IMG/VR virus record: IMGVR_UViG_3300037882_000748
Coordinates: 1 to 36,944 of that record
Length of the DNA stretch: 36,944 nucleotides
Reading direction: 5' to 3' (one strand)
Source of the DNA: a virus
A program made the position numbers and the translations under genes. How positions within the stretch are numbered: position 1 is the stretch's first letter; every line of letters starts with the position of its first letter. The notes beneath the pieces are model-generated. The model was given only the letters and a program-made list of their open reading frames with translations, made no database searches and was not told the origin of the DNA. This document shows positions 5,633-11,592 of the stretch, one piece after another.

Positions 5633-5839
5633 ATGAAACATATTTATTACTGGCTAGGCCATATTAGCTACAAGCTAAGCGAGTTATTTGGCGATTTGTA
5701 CCAATACTTCATGGACAAGCATGGCAAAGACCCAGACGATGCGCCTGAGTTGGATAAGGAATGGTTTGAAAGCGCCCATTTCTACAAGGATGGAAAGTTA
5801 ATTCGTAAAGGCAAGGGCCAGCCGCCAGAGGATTTTTAG
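5633..5839 (+). CDS. Small acidic hypothetical protein
   Basis: This 68-aa protein has an aromatic, amphipathic N-terminal half (MKHIYYWLGHISYKLSELFGD), then an acidic centre (DPDDAPELDKEW) and a basic end. GAGGGTACG precedes the ATG. It abuts the HTH gene at 5840. No family is recognised. Confidence 0.62.
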   Translation: MKHIYYWLGHISYKLSELFGDLYQYFMDKHGKDPDDAPELDKEWFESAHFYKDGKLIRKGKGQPPEDF

Positions 5840-6097
5840 ATGAACCAACTAAAAACACTATTTGAGCAATCGGGCATGAGCGTAAAGGATTTTGCTTATG
5901 CGATTGGTGAAAGCAATAAAAGGGTTGTGTCATGGTTGCGCGGTGAATGGGAAGCTCCGCAAGATGTAATTGGAAAAGCACATCAACTGTTATCGGATTT
6001 AGTTTTCTGGGATGCGTATTTCAAGGCAAACCCTTATCAGCAATGCTCGTATAAAATATTTAAATATGTGCTTGACACACCAGCCGCTGTTAGATAA
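5840..6097 (+). CDS. Small helix-turn-helix DNA-binding protein
   Basis: This 85-aa protein has a clear XRE-like HTH: FEQSGMSVKDFAYAIGESNKRVVSWLRGEWEAP at residues 8-40. A helical region, possibly for dimerisation, follows. CCAGAGGATTTTTAG precedes the ATG. Its last 26 bases overlap promoter B (6072-6100), so binding there could couple its own expression to that promoter. It has no catalytic or inducer domain. Confidence 0.72.
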   Translation: MNQLKTLFEQSGMSVKDFAYAIGESNKRVVSWLRGEWEAPQDVIGKAHQLLSDLVFWDAYFKANPYQQCSYKIFKYVLDTPAAVR

Positions 6098-6100
6098 TAT
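6072..6100 (+). promoter_or_regulatory. Promoter B of the three-copy promoter-leader element
   Basis: The -35 is TTGACA (6072-6077, perfect), the spacer is 17 bp, and the -10 is TAATAT (6095-6100). It lies inside the 3' end of the HTH gene and starts exactly 75 nt before the ATG at 6147, as in copies A and C. Confidence 0.72.
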
Positions 6101-6109
6101 CCACCCATG

Positions 6110-6142
6110 CGCTGCATTCAGTGGCCATAGAACCGAGAGGGA
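6110..6142 (+). promoter_or_regulatory. Structured 5' leader, copy B
   Basis: CGCTG (6110-6114) can pair with CAGTG (6119-6123), including one G-U pair, around the loop CATT. The 16-nt block ATAGAACCGAGAGGGA (6127-6142), identical to copy A, follows and carries the ribosome site. The hairpin sequence differs from copies A and C but lies in the same place. Confidence 0.52.
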
Positions 6143-6146
6143 CACA

Positions 6147-6293
6147 ATGATAGCTTATCAAATCAAAATGAAAGACGGCAATGAGTTTATTCTTATTGCT
6201 AAAGATGTTCAAGACGCACGCGGCAAAGCATCGGTTGCCAACAAAGGAAGCTATTGCATCTACGCGGCCCCTATTAAGAAGGAGGCTGCGTAA
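6147..6293 (+). CDS. Small hypothetical protein, first gene after leader B
   Basis: This 48-aa protein begins MIAYQIKMKDGNEFILIAKDVQDARGKAS, a likely beta-hairpin followed by a helix. The start is fixed by the leader-B ribosome block GAGAGGGA 4 nt upstream. It is followed, with a 1-nt overlap, by a gene having a strong AAGGAGG site. Function is unknown. Confidence 0.62.
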   Translation: MIAYQIKMKDGNEFILIAKDVQDARGKASVANKGSYCIYAAPIKKEAA

Positions 6294-6499
6294 TGGAATA
6301 TCGTATCGTAAATGACGCAAATGATGTGCCTGATTCTCCGCTTTATTGGATGGAGCAAAAGATGGGTGGCCACTGGGAACGTGTATTTGGCACAACGGCT
6401 GCCAACGCTGGGGAGGCGTGGGAATTGCTTGAAGCCAACCGTAGAGCTATGGTTACGCCAGATGAAATAGCCATGCTACTGCGAGGCGACAATGCTTAA
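6293..6499 (+). CDS. Small hypothetical protein
   Basis: This 68-aa protein starts MEYRIVNDANDVPDSPLYWMEQKMGGHWERVFG, reminiscent of short beta domains, with a C-terminal helix ending LLRGDNA. The AAGGAGG ribosome site is strong. Its last 19 bases lie in the 20-bp junction repeat also found at the end of the pentapeptide gene, so its C-terminus RGDNA matches that unrelated protein. Confidence 0.63.
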   Translation: MEYRIVNDANDVPDSPLYWMEQKMGGHWERVFGTTAANAGEAWELLEANRRAMVTPDEIAMLLRGDNA

Positions 6500-6500
6500 A
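6481..6500 (+). repeat. 20-bp gene-junction repeat, copy 2
   Basis: GCGAGGCGACAATGCTTAAA, identical to 4570-4589. Here it joins the 68-aa gene to a tiny membrane-protein gene. Confidence 0.9.
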
Positions 6501-6608
6501 CCTTACGAATACCAGCCGCATATGTGGGTTTGGGTGTATGTTTTTGGTGTAATTTATTTAATGTTTGGAGCGCGAGATGACTTGGCAACCGATAGAAACA
6601 GCGCCTAA
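6492..6608 (+). CDS. Tiny single-span membrane protein
   Basis: This 38-aa ORF starts inside the junction repeat (MLK, as at 4581), followed by PYEYQPH and a hydrophobic aromatic stretch MWVWVYVFGVIYLMFG at about residues 11-26. It probably sits in the inner membrane. GAGGCGACA precedes the ATG. Its end overlaps the DUF551-like gene by 32 nt in another frame, so the last ten residues are less certain. Confidence 0.5.
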   Translation: MLKPYEYQPHMWVWVYVFGVIYLMFGARDDLATDRNSA

Positions 6609-6786
6609 GAACAAAAGGCTTCTAATTTTATCTCACGGTGAAGTTTGTATAGGCTCATGGGCGCATAGATTTGCGAGCGATAAGCCGTATTTAGGAGAGC
6701 TTACTGGATGGCTAGATTGCGATAATTACGAGCTAGACGGGGCAACACATTGGATGCCACTACCTAAACCACCGGAGGACGTATGA
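6577..6786 (+). CDS. DUF551-like protein
   Basis: This 69-aa protein matches the DUF551 pattern from end to end: MTWQPIETAPKNKRLLIL at the N-terminus and HWMPLPKPPE at the C-terminus, with a Trp/Gly-rich centre (GSWAHRF, GELTGWLD). DUF551 proteins are common in phages of proteobacteria and have no known function. The ATG at 6577 is chosen because the family starts there; GGAGCGCGAG is the ribosome site. Confidence 0.85.
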   Translation: MTWQPIETAPKNKRLLILSHGEVCIGSWAHRFASDKPYLGELTGWLDCDNYELDGATHWMPLPKPPEDV

Positions 6787-6887
6787 CCTTCCGTCAAGGC
6801 GCAATACTAACACTAGGCGGCTGCATGTTGTTTGCCGTGTTTTTGAAACTGCTCGACAGGAGCGCAGGGGATAAGGGGAGGGGATGA
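6783..6887 (+). CDS. Tiny single-span membrane protein
   Basis: This 34-aa ORF overlaps the DUF551-like stop (ATGA) and is preceded by GGAGGACGT. The hydrophobic stretch GAILTLGGCMLFAVFLKLL at residues 6-24 is one membrane span, with a basic, Gly-rich tail. Function is unknown; it could be a small membrane modulator. Confidence 0.5.
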   Translation: MTFRQGAILTLGGCMLFAVFLKLLDRSAGDKGRG

Positions 6888-7057
6888 TGGCTAAAGATAG
6901 TGAAAAACAAGAATTGATAGAAGCTGGTTGGAAGCCTAGTGGCGGAGTAAGGCCATTCTGGTCGCATCCAAAATTAAAAAACGGAGCATATCAGTATTTC
7001 TGCCACGCCCTTTATTACACAAGGGAAGCAAAAAAGACGAGAGGTGAAAATGTGTGA
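6884..7057 (+). CDS. Small hypothetical protein
   Basis: This 57-aa ORF starts with tandem ATG codons (6884 and 6887) after GGGGAGGGG, a strong purine site overlapping the previous gene. EKQELIEAGWKPSGGVRPFWSHPKLKNG is followed by an aromatic YQYFCHALYYT. The pattern resembles short phage proteins that begin with a helix and a GW turn. No family is recognised. Confidence 0.58.
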   Translation: MMAKDSEKQELIEAGWKPSGGVRPFWSHPKLKNGAYQYFCHALYYTREAKKTRGENV

Positions 7058-7226
7058 GAATTTAACAAAGTATAGAGTAAGGCGCGGGTTGTTTGGCAAA
7101 AGTGTATTGCAGCGGTGGGCTTGTTTCCCAACTGGCATTGTGTCTGGATTGGCGGGAACTTGCGATTGGATTGATGTGCCATACCATAAAGCCCCAACAG
7201 AATTAAAGGAGCAACAAAATGATTAA
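7050..7226 (+). CDS. Small hypothetical protein
   Basis: This 58-aa protein has a basic N-terminus (MCENLTKYRVRRGLFGKSVLQRW) and four tryptophan or cysteine positions that could stabilise a small fold (WACF, TCDWIDVPYHKAP). The ATG at 7050 follows GAGAGGTGAAA; GTG at 7044 is an alternative. It overlaps both neighbours by 8 nt. Confidence 0.6.
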   Translation: MCENLTKYRVRRGLFGKSVLQRWACFPTGIVSGLAGTCDWIDVPYHKAPTELKEQQND

Positions 7227-7557
7227 CCGTGACGACATAGAAGCTGGCGACAAGTGTTTCACGCGCGATGGCGGGTGCTTGGTGGCTAGTTCGGGTGAGG
7301 ATGGTATTTACGTGTTCGGCCAACTTGTCCAAGACTATTGGAATCATGATTTAACATATACGAATAAAGGAGAACACCCCCTCGACATCATCCGCATAGA
7401 GAAAGCGCCGAAGCCTGTGGTGGTAGTTAGGTACCTTGGGTTTGATATTGGTGGATGCTCTATACACGGTGAGCATGGATTCGCTCATGAATGGCCTAAC
7501 GTGATGAAGCTAACCTACGTCAACGGTAAACTAGAGAAATCGGAGCAAGTGAAATGA
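7219..7557 (+). CDS. Hypothetical protein
   Basis: This 112-aa protein starts MINRDDIEAGDKCFTRDGGCLVASS, suggesting a small SH3- or beta-barrel-like N-terminal domain. A probable second strand-rich part (VVVVRYLGFDIGGCS) and a charged tail follow. AAAGGAGCAACAAA is a strong ribosome site. Its end lies in a 15-bp repeat (7545-7559) that recurs one gene later. Confidence 0.66.
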   Translation: MINRDDIEAGDKCFTRDGGCLVASSGEDGIYVFGQLVQDYWNHDLTYTNKGEHPLDIIRIEKAPKPVVVVRYLGFDIGGCSIHGEHGFAHEWPNVMKLTYVNGKLEKSEQVK

Positions 7558-7559
7558 GC
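7545..7559 (+). repeat. 15-bp gene-junction repeat, copy 1
   Basis: GCAAGTGAAATGAGC is identical at 7694-7708. In both copies it encodes QVK-stop and the overlapping start MS of the next gene. The 50-aa gene between them is thus bounded by exact repeats and could be lost or gained cleanly. Confidence 0.85.
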
Positions 7560-7706
7560 TACGGAACTTTCGTAGATATACGCCAGCAATGCGGAAAGCT
7601 GGTTCGTATGTACTACCCCGACACAGTGCAGAATCATCAAGTGACGCGATGGATAGGCATTAACGAGCAAATGGCGGATAAATTTAGAGAGGGGCAAGTG
7701 AAATGA
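7554..7706 (+). CDS. Small hypothetical protein bounded by 15-bp repeats
   Basis: This 50-aa ORF is coupled at both ends by ATGA overlaps. It reads MSYGTFVDIRQQCGKLVRMYYPDT and ends REGQVK. GGAGCAAGTGAA precedes the start. The repeats at its two ends make it a one-gene cassette. Function is unknown. Confidence 0.6.
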   Translation: MSYGTFVDIRQQCGKLVRMYYPDTVQNHQVTRWIGINEQMADKFREGQVK

Positions 7707-7708
7707 GC
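7694..7708 (+). repeat. 15-bp gene-junction repeat, copy 2
   Basis: GCAAGTGAAATGAGC, identical to 7545-7559. Confidence 0.85.
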
Positions 7709-8071
7709 GATAGTGTGAGAGAGGTGTTATATCCCGCCCTAATTAAAGCAATACAAAAGCACATAAAGCCAGTTTGCCAACGCGCAACTGACGACCCAAA
7801 TCATTATCCAGCAACCCCGTTAGTGCAATTCTGTGATGCAGCCAACGCATGCTTGGGCGTCATGGAGCAATCCGGAGTCCTTGTAAGCAATGTAATGATT
7901 AGGCAAGCCGCTACCGCAGCAGCCGATGCTGAGTGGAGGGGTGTGGTGGAGAAGTTGGTGGAGGCTGGTATACTCGCAACTGAACACCCAATCCTTGCTG
8001 GCACGATAACGCAGCAAATATTGCTCAAAGCCATCGCACAAGCCGAGAAGTTGATTGGGAGGAAGTTGTGA
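7703..8071 (+). CDS. Helical hypothetical protein
   Basis: This 122-aa protein is nearly all helix by composition: VREVLYPALIKAIQKHIKPVCQRA, then a DDPNHYPATPL turn, AAADAEWRGVVEKLVEAG and a final helix ending EKLIGRKL. GGGGCAAGTGAA precedes the ATG, which overlaps the previous stop. No family is recognised. The AA-rich centre (MIRQAATAAADAEW) resembles MRQAAKAAL in the 8312 gene, so the two may share a small motif. Confidence 0.65.
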   Translation: MSDSVREVLYPALIKAIQKHIKPVCQRATDDPNHYPATPLVQFCDAANACLGVMEQSGVLVSNVMIRQAATAAADAEWRGVVEKLVEAGILATEHPILAGTITQQILLKAIAQAEKLIGRKL

Positions 8072-8325
8072 GTAAGTTTGATAGTTATGTAATCGACCAA
8101 CAGGAGAAAGCTATGCGTGATAAAAGATTGATGGATATTACCACATGGACACCAGAAGAAATAAAAATACGTGAATTGACTATTGAGGTTGAGAAGCTGG
8201 GCGCTCACCCAATGCTTACAGATGTTGTTTGCAAGCTAAGCGATGCACGAACCTTGCTTACCAATTACTACATTGAAGTTGTTGGCGATGCACCAGATAA
8301 GGAGCAAACCAATGATGAACTTTAG
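8068..8325 (+). CDS. Helical, charged hypothetical protein
   Basis: This 85-aa protein starts with GTG at 8068, overlapping the previous TGA, after GGGAGGAAGTT. The sequence is rich in Lys, Glu and Asp and probably forms two or three helices (WTPEEIKIRELTIEVEKLG; LTDVVCKLSDARTLL). It ends DKEQTNDEL, overlapping the next gene by 14 nt. Function is unknown. Confidence 0.63.
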   Translation: MSKFDSYVIDQQEKAMRDKRLMDITTWTPEEIKIRELTIEVEKLGAHPMLTDVVCKLSDARTLLTNYYIEVVGDAPDKEQTNDEL

Positions 8326-8491
8326 CGATGAAACGGTGGAGAAAGTGGCCGAAGCACTAGGCACTCTATGGGTCGAAGGTGCCGAAGTTACAATGCGGCA
8401 AGCAGCCAAAGCAGCACTCTCATCCCTCACCCTTGCCGACTTGATGCAGGTGGAGGAAGTGCGGGAGGTGGGTGATGGCTGGAAATGCTAA
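8312..8491 (+). CDS. Small hypothetical protein
   Basis: This 59-aa protein starts MMNFSDETVEKVAEALGTLW, with ATG 8312 after AAGGAGCAAACC (ATG 8315 is an alternative). It contains TMRQAAKAALSSLTLADLM, similar to a segment of the 7703 gene, and ends GDGWKC. The amphipathic helices suggest a small soluble protein. Confidence 0.6.
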   Translation: MMNFSDETVEKVAEALGTLWVEGAEVTMRQAAKAALSSLTLADLMQVEEVREVGDGWKC

Positions 8492-8651
8492 TGCAATGTG
8501 CGAATGTGAAACGTGCAATCGGGTGATTAGTTCGCTTGGAATTGCACGCCATAGGGCTATGCACCGTGACCGCAAAGAACTGTGCGTGATTACCTATTCA
8601 ACTGGCGAAACATACCGCCACGATTACACCACCCCTATTGCAGAAAGGTAG
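8475..8651 (+). CDS. Small C2H2-zinc-finger-like protein
   Basis: This 58-aa ORF overlaps the previous gene by 17 nt after GGGAGGTGGGTG. CETCNRVISSLGIARHRAMH reads as C-x2-C-x11-H-x3-H, one residue short of the classical C2H2 spacing, followed by a basic RDRK. A second beta-rich half follows (CVITYSTGETYRHDYTT). It could bind nucleic acid or protein through one zinc finger; the spacing is suggestive only. Confidence 0.58.
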   Translation: MAGNANAMCECETCNRVISSLGIARHRAMHRDRKELCVITYSTGETYRHDYTTPIAER

Positions 8652-8658
8652 ATGAGGG

Positions 8659-8835
8659 ATGAGCAACAGCGACCTACTTTTGGCTGGTTGGCATGGCGTT
8701 TATTTTGACGCCAAGCAGCAATGGACGCATCCAAACGACAACGGGCAGATGCGCACTTACCATGAGGCCATGAAGATATTGAAGAAACAGGGCGTAGATA
8801 AACACGGATTTATGAAAGGTGAAGGCTGGGTATGA
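8659..8835 (+). CDS. Small hypothetical protein
   Basis: This 58-aa protein reads MSNSDLLLAGWHGVYFDAKQQWTHPND, then a helix-rich second half (TYHEAMKILKKQGVDKHGFMK). AAGGTAGATGAGGG lies upstream. The end overlaps the next ATG (ATGA). No family is recognised. Confidence 0.58.
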   Translation: MSNSDLLLAGWHGVYFDAKQQWTHPNDNGQMRTYHEAMKILKKQGVDKHGFMKGEGWV

Positions 8836-9287
8836 CACAAAAAACCGAGCGTGAGGCGTTCGAAGCGCACCCACAATTTAAGTACATGGATTTTGACCGC
8901 GATAAGGATGCTTGGGGCCGAGGTAAATATAAACACTCTCATATTCAAGCATTATGGGAAGGTTGGCAATCCCGCGCCCGTGTAGGTAAGGGGGAGGTGG
9001 CAAACGCGCTACAAGAGTGCTTAGATAGCTGCGACGGGGTGGAAATAAACCCAAGCAACTATAACCACGATGATGTTTGCAATCTGAATAACAAATACGT
9101 TGAGATGTTTGGTTATATTGAAAAAGCGATTGCCGCCCTATCCGCCCAAGCAAAGCCCGTCGAGGTGGGGGTGTTGGTTGATGTGATGAATAAAGTTATT
9201 TACAATTTGCGTGAAGGCGAATGCTGGAGAAAAGAATGCGCCCAAGCTATCCTCGCACGTTACAATGTTAGTGAGAAAGGAGAGTAA
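8832..9287 (+). CDS. Phage hypothetical protein with EAFEA...LWEGWQSR N-terminus
   Basis: This 151-aa protein has an N-terminal block TEREAFEAHPQFKYMDFDRDKDAWG...LWEGWQSRA, a module that recurs at the start of many phage early proteins of unknown function. A Cys- and Asn-rich middle (ECLDSCDGVEINPSNYNHDD) and a C-terminal helical part follow. The module call is from pattern memory. It is the longest protein of the small-gene block. Confidence 0.68.
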   Translation: MTQKTEREAFEAHPQFKYMDFDRDKDAWGRGKYKHSHIQALWEGWQSRARVGKGEVANALQECLDSCDGVEINPSNYNHDDVCNLNNKYVEMFGYIEKAIAALSAQAKPVEVGVLVDVMNKVIYNLREGECWRKECAQAILARYNVSEKGE

Positions 9288-9673
9288 TGATGAACGAGCA
9301 AGTTGAAATAGCAATCGGTGGATATGAGGATGGGCATCCTGTAAATCAAAATACTACGCCCTTAAATGGGGGAACATGCTCCGTCGGAGCGGGGATTTTT
9401 GCTGCCCGTTCTGTTTTAAACCACGACTTCGCGGGAGTGGGAGAGCAAAATAGCTGCGAACGTAGTATAAATGGCGGTGATGAGCCGTCGGGGGAGGTGC
9501 CAAGTATTGATGTAAACTCTGGCATCTATACCCGCGAGGAGTTGGTGGAGATTATGAGCAAAAATGAGGCCGATAGAGCCGCTGGCGATTGGCAAAGGCC
9601 GACTCGCCTACAAAACATGGCATTTTTAATCGACGCACTAATTGCCATAGGCGCTGTGAGGGTGAAGTGCTAA
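9287..9673 (+). CDS. Hypothetical protein
   Basis: This 128-aa protein has a low-complexity Gly/Asn/Ser-rich first half (GGYEDGHPVNQN, LNGGTCSVGAGIF), then an ordered C-terminal helix pair (IYTREELVEIMSKNEADRAAGDW; RLQNMAFLIDALIAIGAV). The start ATG has AAGGAGAGTA upstream and overlaps the previous stop by 1 nt. No family is recognised. Confidence 0.6.
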   Translation: MMNEQVEIAIGGYEDGHPVNQNTTPLNGGTCSVGAGIFAARSVLNHDFAGVGEQNSCERSINGGDEPSGEVPSIDVNSGIYTREELVEIMSKNEADRAAGDWQRPTRLQNMAFLIDALIAIGAVRVKC

Positions 9674-9849
9674 ACTTAATAATAATCACCGCGTTGCTGA
9701 CTGCCCTAGTTTGCCTACTGTGGATGCGCCTAGTGATTCTTGAGGCTGTAAGGCTGCTTAATTTGCAGCGCCATCGCACGCAATACAAACAGGACGACCA
9801 GCTAAAAACACAGGCCGAGGTTAAGGCATTTATTGAGAGGTGGAAGTGA
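9667..9849 (+). CDS. Small membrane protein with cytoplasmic helical tail
   Basis: This 60-aa ORF is read from GTG 9667, overlapping the previous gene by 7 nt, after GAGGGTGAA. Residues 2-24 (LNLIIITALLTALVCLLWMRLVI) form one membrane span. A charged amphipathic helix follows (LNLQRHRTQYKQDDQLKTQAEVKAF). The layout resembles single-span phage membrane effectors. Function is unknown. Confidence 0.55.
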   Translation: MLNLIIITALLTALVCLLWMRLVILEAVRLLNLQRHRTQYKQDDQLKTQAEVKAFIERWK

Positions 9850-10124
9850 GAGAACAAACAATCCTACAATGCGCACGCTGCTTATGCCACACGCCGTTAA
9901 TTGAAACGGATAGTGGCGAATCCATAAAAGAAGCAATTGCCGAGCATCAAAGTTGCAAGCAATGCGGCTCTCGTGTTATGCTGTGTTTTGAGAGTAAAGT
10001 AGTTAAGGTTGGTAAAACAAAACAACTATCGTGGAGGTCAGCCAATGCCCCTAGAACTCGTAGTAAAGCAAGACGACCAGCAAATCCAGCAATACAAAGA
10101 GGACTTAAAGCCAGCAAGGCATAG
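9846..10124 (+). CDS. Small zinc-ribbon-like protein
   Basis: This 92-aa protein is read from GTG 9846, overlapping the previous TGA; GTG 9840 is an alternative. CARC near the N-terminus and CKQCGS about 30 residues later could form one zinc ribbon. The tail is very basic (RSANAPRTRSKARRPANPA) and overlaps the next gene by 80 nt in another frame, so the last 26 residues are constrained by that gene. Confidence 0.55.
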   Translation: MREQTILQCARCLCHTPLIETDSGESIKEAIAEHQSCKQCGSRVMLCFESKVVKVGKTKQLSWRSANAPRTRSKARRPANPAIQRGLKASKA

Positions 10125-10215
10125 ATGCCCCGTATGCGGCATTAAAAAAATGATGACGATTATAGAGATGCAAGAGCACAACGATGAGTGCTTAGGGCAT
10201 CACAAGAGGCGCTAG
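10045..10215 (+). CDS. Small UBZ4/C2HC-type zinc-finger protein
   Basis: This 56-aa protein starts at ATG 10045 after GGAGGTCAGCCA, a very strong ribosome site. RCPVCGIKKMMTIIEMQEHN followed by DECL gives C-x2-C-x13-H-x3-C, close to the Rad18-type UBZ4 finger (C-x2-C-x11-H-x3-C). It ends GHHKRR. It is the last plus-strand gene before the convergent lysis genes. The finger could bind nucleic acid or protein; a ubiquitin link would be unwarranted. Confidence 0.62.
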   Translation: MPLELVVKQDDQQIQQYKEDLKPARHRCPVCGIKKMMTIIEMQEHNDECLGHHKRR

Positions 10216-10254
10216 CAATCTTACTATGGTTTAGCAAAAACCGATAAACTTGAC

Positions 10255-10644
10255 TTAGTTACCTATAAATTTTTCAAGTGCAATTCGTTCGCTTCGGTAG
10301 AGTTCGGCTTGGGCTGCATATTCCAAGAGCCACTCGCTTGTAATGCCTGCTCCATTACTTCCTGCATGTTCGGCCCCAGCTTCGAGAGTGTTGGGCTGTA
10401 GGATGGGGACGCACGATTGTCGCACGCGCTTAGCGTTAGCAAGGCGAGCATTGATAGTATTGCGTGATTCTTGAAGTCCATCGTTAGCCTCTTTCAACTT
10501 GGTTGCAGAATCCTTGCAGCTAGAAAGCTCTTGTTTTACCCCGTCTAGCTGGCTTGCTTTTACGCGCCAGTGGTTTATCATCAACAGCACTATCACTGTC
10601 GGGATTGCCCACCAAAGGTTCCTCAGAATCGTTAGCCACAGCAT
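10255..10644 (-). CDS. Rz-like inner-membrane spanin
   Basis: This 129-aa protein has an N-terminal membrane anchor (LRNLWWAIPTVIVLLMINHW, residues 7-26) and a periplasmic coiled coil (LDGVKQELSSCKDSATKLKEANDGLQ...). A C-terminal segment would reach the Rz1 partner. Spanins fuse inner and outer membranes at lysis, so the host is Gram-negative. Rz1 lies wholly inside it in another frame, as in lambda. Its first 125 nt overlap the holin gene. AGGTAG precedes the ATG. Confidence 0.82.
   Translation of the reverse strand: MLWLTILRNLWWAIPTVIVLLMINHWRVKASQLDGVKQELSSCKDSATKLKEANDGLQESRNTINARLANAKRVRQSCVPILQPNTLEAGAEHAGSNGAGITSEWLLEYAAQAELYRSERIALEKFIGN
10263..10481 (-). CDS. Rz1-like outer-membrane spanin lipoprotein
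   Basis: This 72-aa protein is encoded entirely within Rz in another frame. It has a signal peptide MDFKNHAILSMLALLTLSAC with lipobox LSAC; Cys20 would be lipidated, leaving about 53 residues. The mature part has several prolines (ASPSYSPTLSKLGPN), though fewer than lambda Rz1. AAAGAGGCTAACG before the ATG is a good ribosome site. The Rz/Rz1 pair forms the two-component spanin. Confidence 0.85.
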   Translation of the reverse strand: MDFKNHAILSMLALLTLSACDNRASPSYSPTLSKLGPNMQEVMEQALQASGSWNMQPKPNSTEANELHLKNL

Positions 10645-10837
10645 TTCTACCTGCCCACTTGTTGTTTATTGCAACAGCACCATACGCTGTTAAGTATACA
10701 CCCAAAGCCTCAACAGTGCCAATTTTTATTGTTAGACCTGTAGCGAATGGGAATGATAGAAAAAGTAAAAGCCTATCAATAGATTCTTTCCCAGCTTCAT
10801 TTTTAAAGAACTCGGATAAATCTAGGCTATTTCGCAT
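10520..10837 (-). CDS. Holin-like membrane protein
   Basis: This 105-aa protein reads MRNSLDLSEFFKNEAGKESIDRLLLFLSFPFATGLTIKIGTVEALGVYLTAYGAVAINNKWAG, with two hydrophobic segments at about residues 22-40 and 43-58. The SEFFK...G..S..RLL.FLSF pattern matches a known small phage holin-type group. The basic C-terminal tail (ARKSKPARRGKTR) is typical of holins. It lies between endolysin and spanins and overlaps both (11 nt and 125 nt). Assigned from topology and context. Confidence 0.68.
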   Translation of the reverse strand: MRNSLDLSEFFKNEAGKESIDRLLLFLSFPFATGLTIKIGTVEALGVYLTAYGAVAINNKWAGRNAVANDSEEPLVGNPDSDSAVDDKPLARKSKPARRGKTRAF

Positions 10838-11270
10838 AAACTAAACCCTGCACATACTTGCCCTTAGCCACACACGAAAGCGATTGCCGCCTATTTCTCA
10901 TGGCATACGAAACATGAACCCAGCCGCCTTCAGGGTTATTTTGGCGCACATGCTCTAGGATTAACTGGTCAAATGGTAGATTGCGCTTGATGTATTGCCA
11001 TATCTCATCGTTGCCCACATCCTTAATCACAATATCAGCGGCCTCACCTCTAAGATGCTGCGAGGTACTAGCCCCACCTACCGCCTTATTTACAGCAGGA
11101 GAGCGAAAGCCTGAATTGATAGTCACCGCTCCATAATAATCACGAAGCGGCTGCAACACTTGTTCGCATAATACTTTTAGATTCATAATCTGGTCAGTAT
11201 TAGGGGCGTTGAATAGCCCCGTATCAGTTCTGCATAGCTCCGCAATGGTGAAGTTTTTGCTGAGCTTCAT
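10827..11270 (-). CDS. Endolysin, peptidase M15 family (D-Ala-D-Ala carboxypeptidase type)
   Basis: This 147-aa protein would cut peptidoglycan cross-link peptides. Zinc ligands and active site are visible: SGFRSPAVNKAVGGASTSQH (His72), GEAADI (Asp79) and GGWVHVSY (His119). No signal peptide or membrane anchor is seen, so it needs the holin. The start at 11270 overlaps the preceding stop (ATGA); GTG 11282 would add four residues. It is the size of single-domain phage M15 enzymes. Confidence 0.9.
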   Translation of the reverse strand: MKLSKNFTIAELCRTDTGLFNAPNTDQIMNLKVLCEQVLQPLRDYYGAVTINSGFRSPAVNKAVGGASTSQHLRGEAADIVIKDVGNDEIWQYIKRNLPFDQLILEHVRQNNPEGGWVHVSYAMRNRRQSLSCVAKGKYVQGLVYAK

Positions 11271-11590
11271 GAGAAAACCCACAGCTTAGCCATTGCCCAT
11301 TTGATAAGGTGCCACGTAGCCGAAAACGCTACTGCTACGACCGAAACCCACTTAGCCGCTACACCTACCCATGAAAGATATTTAATTAGCTGCTTGAGCA
11401 AGTCTATGACTTCCCTCGCCACATTCGCCATCTCATCATGTGAATCGGTGGTTTTCTTCATGGCCACTAGCAAAGCATCCGTCGCGTCTTGCCGCGTGTC
11501 ATGCTTGGCGTGAAGCTCATCATGGTCTGTGACTCTGCGATTAAGGTGTTGCATGTCAATCTCTATGCGCTTCAGCCGTACTTCGTCCAT
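11267..11590 (-). CDS. Coiled-coil membrane protein in the lysis cassette (possible second holin or antiholin)
   Basis: This 107-aa protein begins MDEVRLKRIEIDMQHLNRRVTDHDELHAKHDTRQD, a charged heptad-like helix, then a hydrophobic C-terminal third (IKYLSWVGVAAKWVSVVAVAFSATWHLIKWAMAKLWVF) with one long or two short membrane spans. This layout is common in phage holin or antiholin partners upstream of endolysins. It overlaps the endolysin start by 4 nt. The holin role is inferred from position. Confidence 0.62.
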   Translation of the reverse strand: MDEVRLKRIEIDMQHLNRRVTDHDELHAKHDTRQDATDALLVAMKKTTDSHDEMANVAREVIDLLKQLIKYLSWVGVAAKWVSVVAVAFSATWHLIKWAMAKLWVFS

Positions 11591-11592
11591 CA

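Noticed and set aside
10216-10254. Terminator at the convergent junction (GGTTT...AAACC)
   Set aside because: Only a 5-bp weak stem with no T run; a terminator cannot be supported although one would be expected here.
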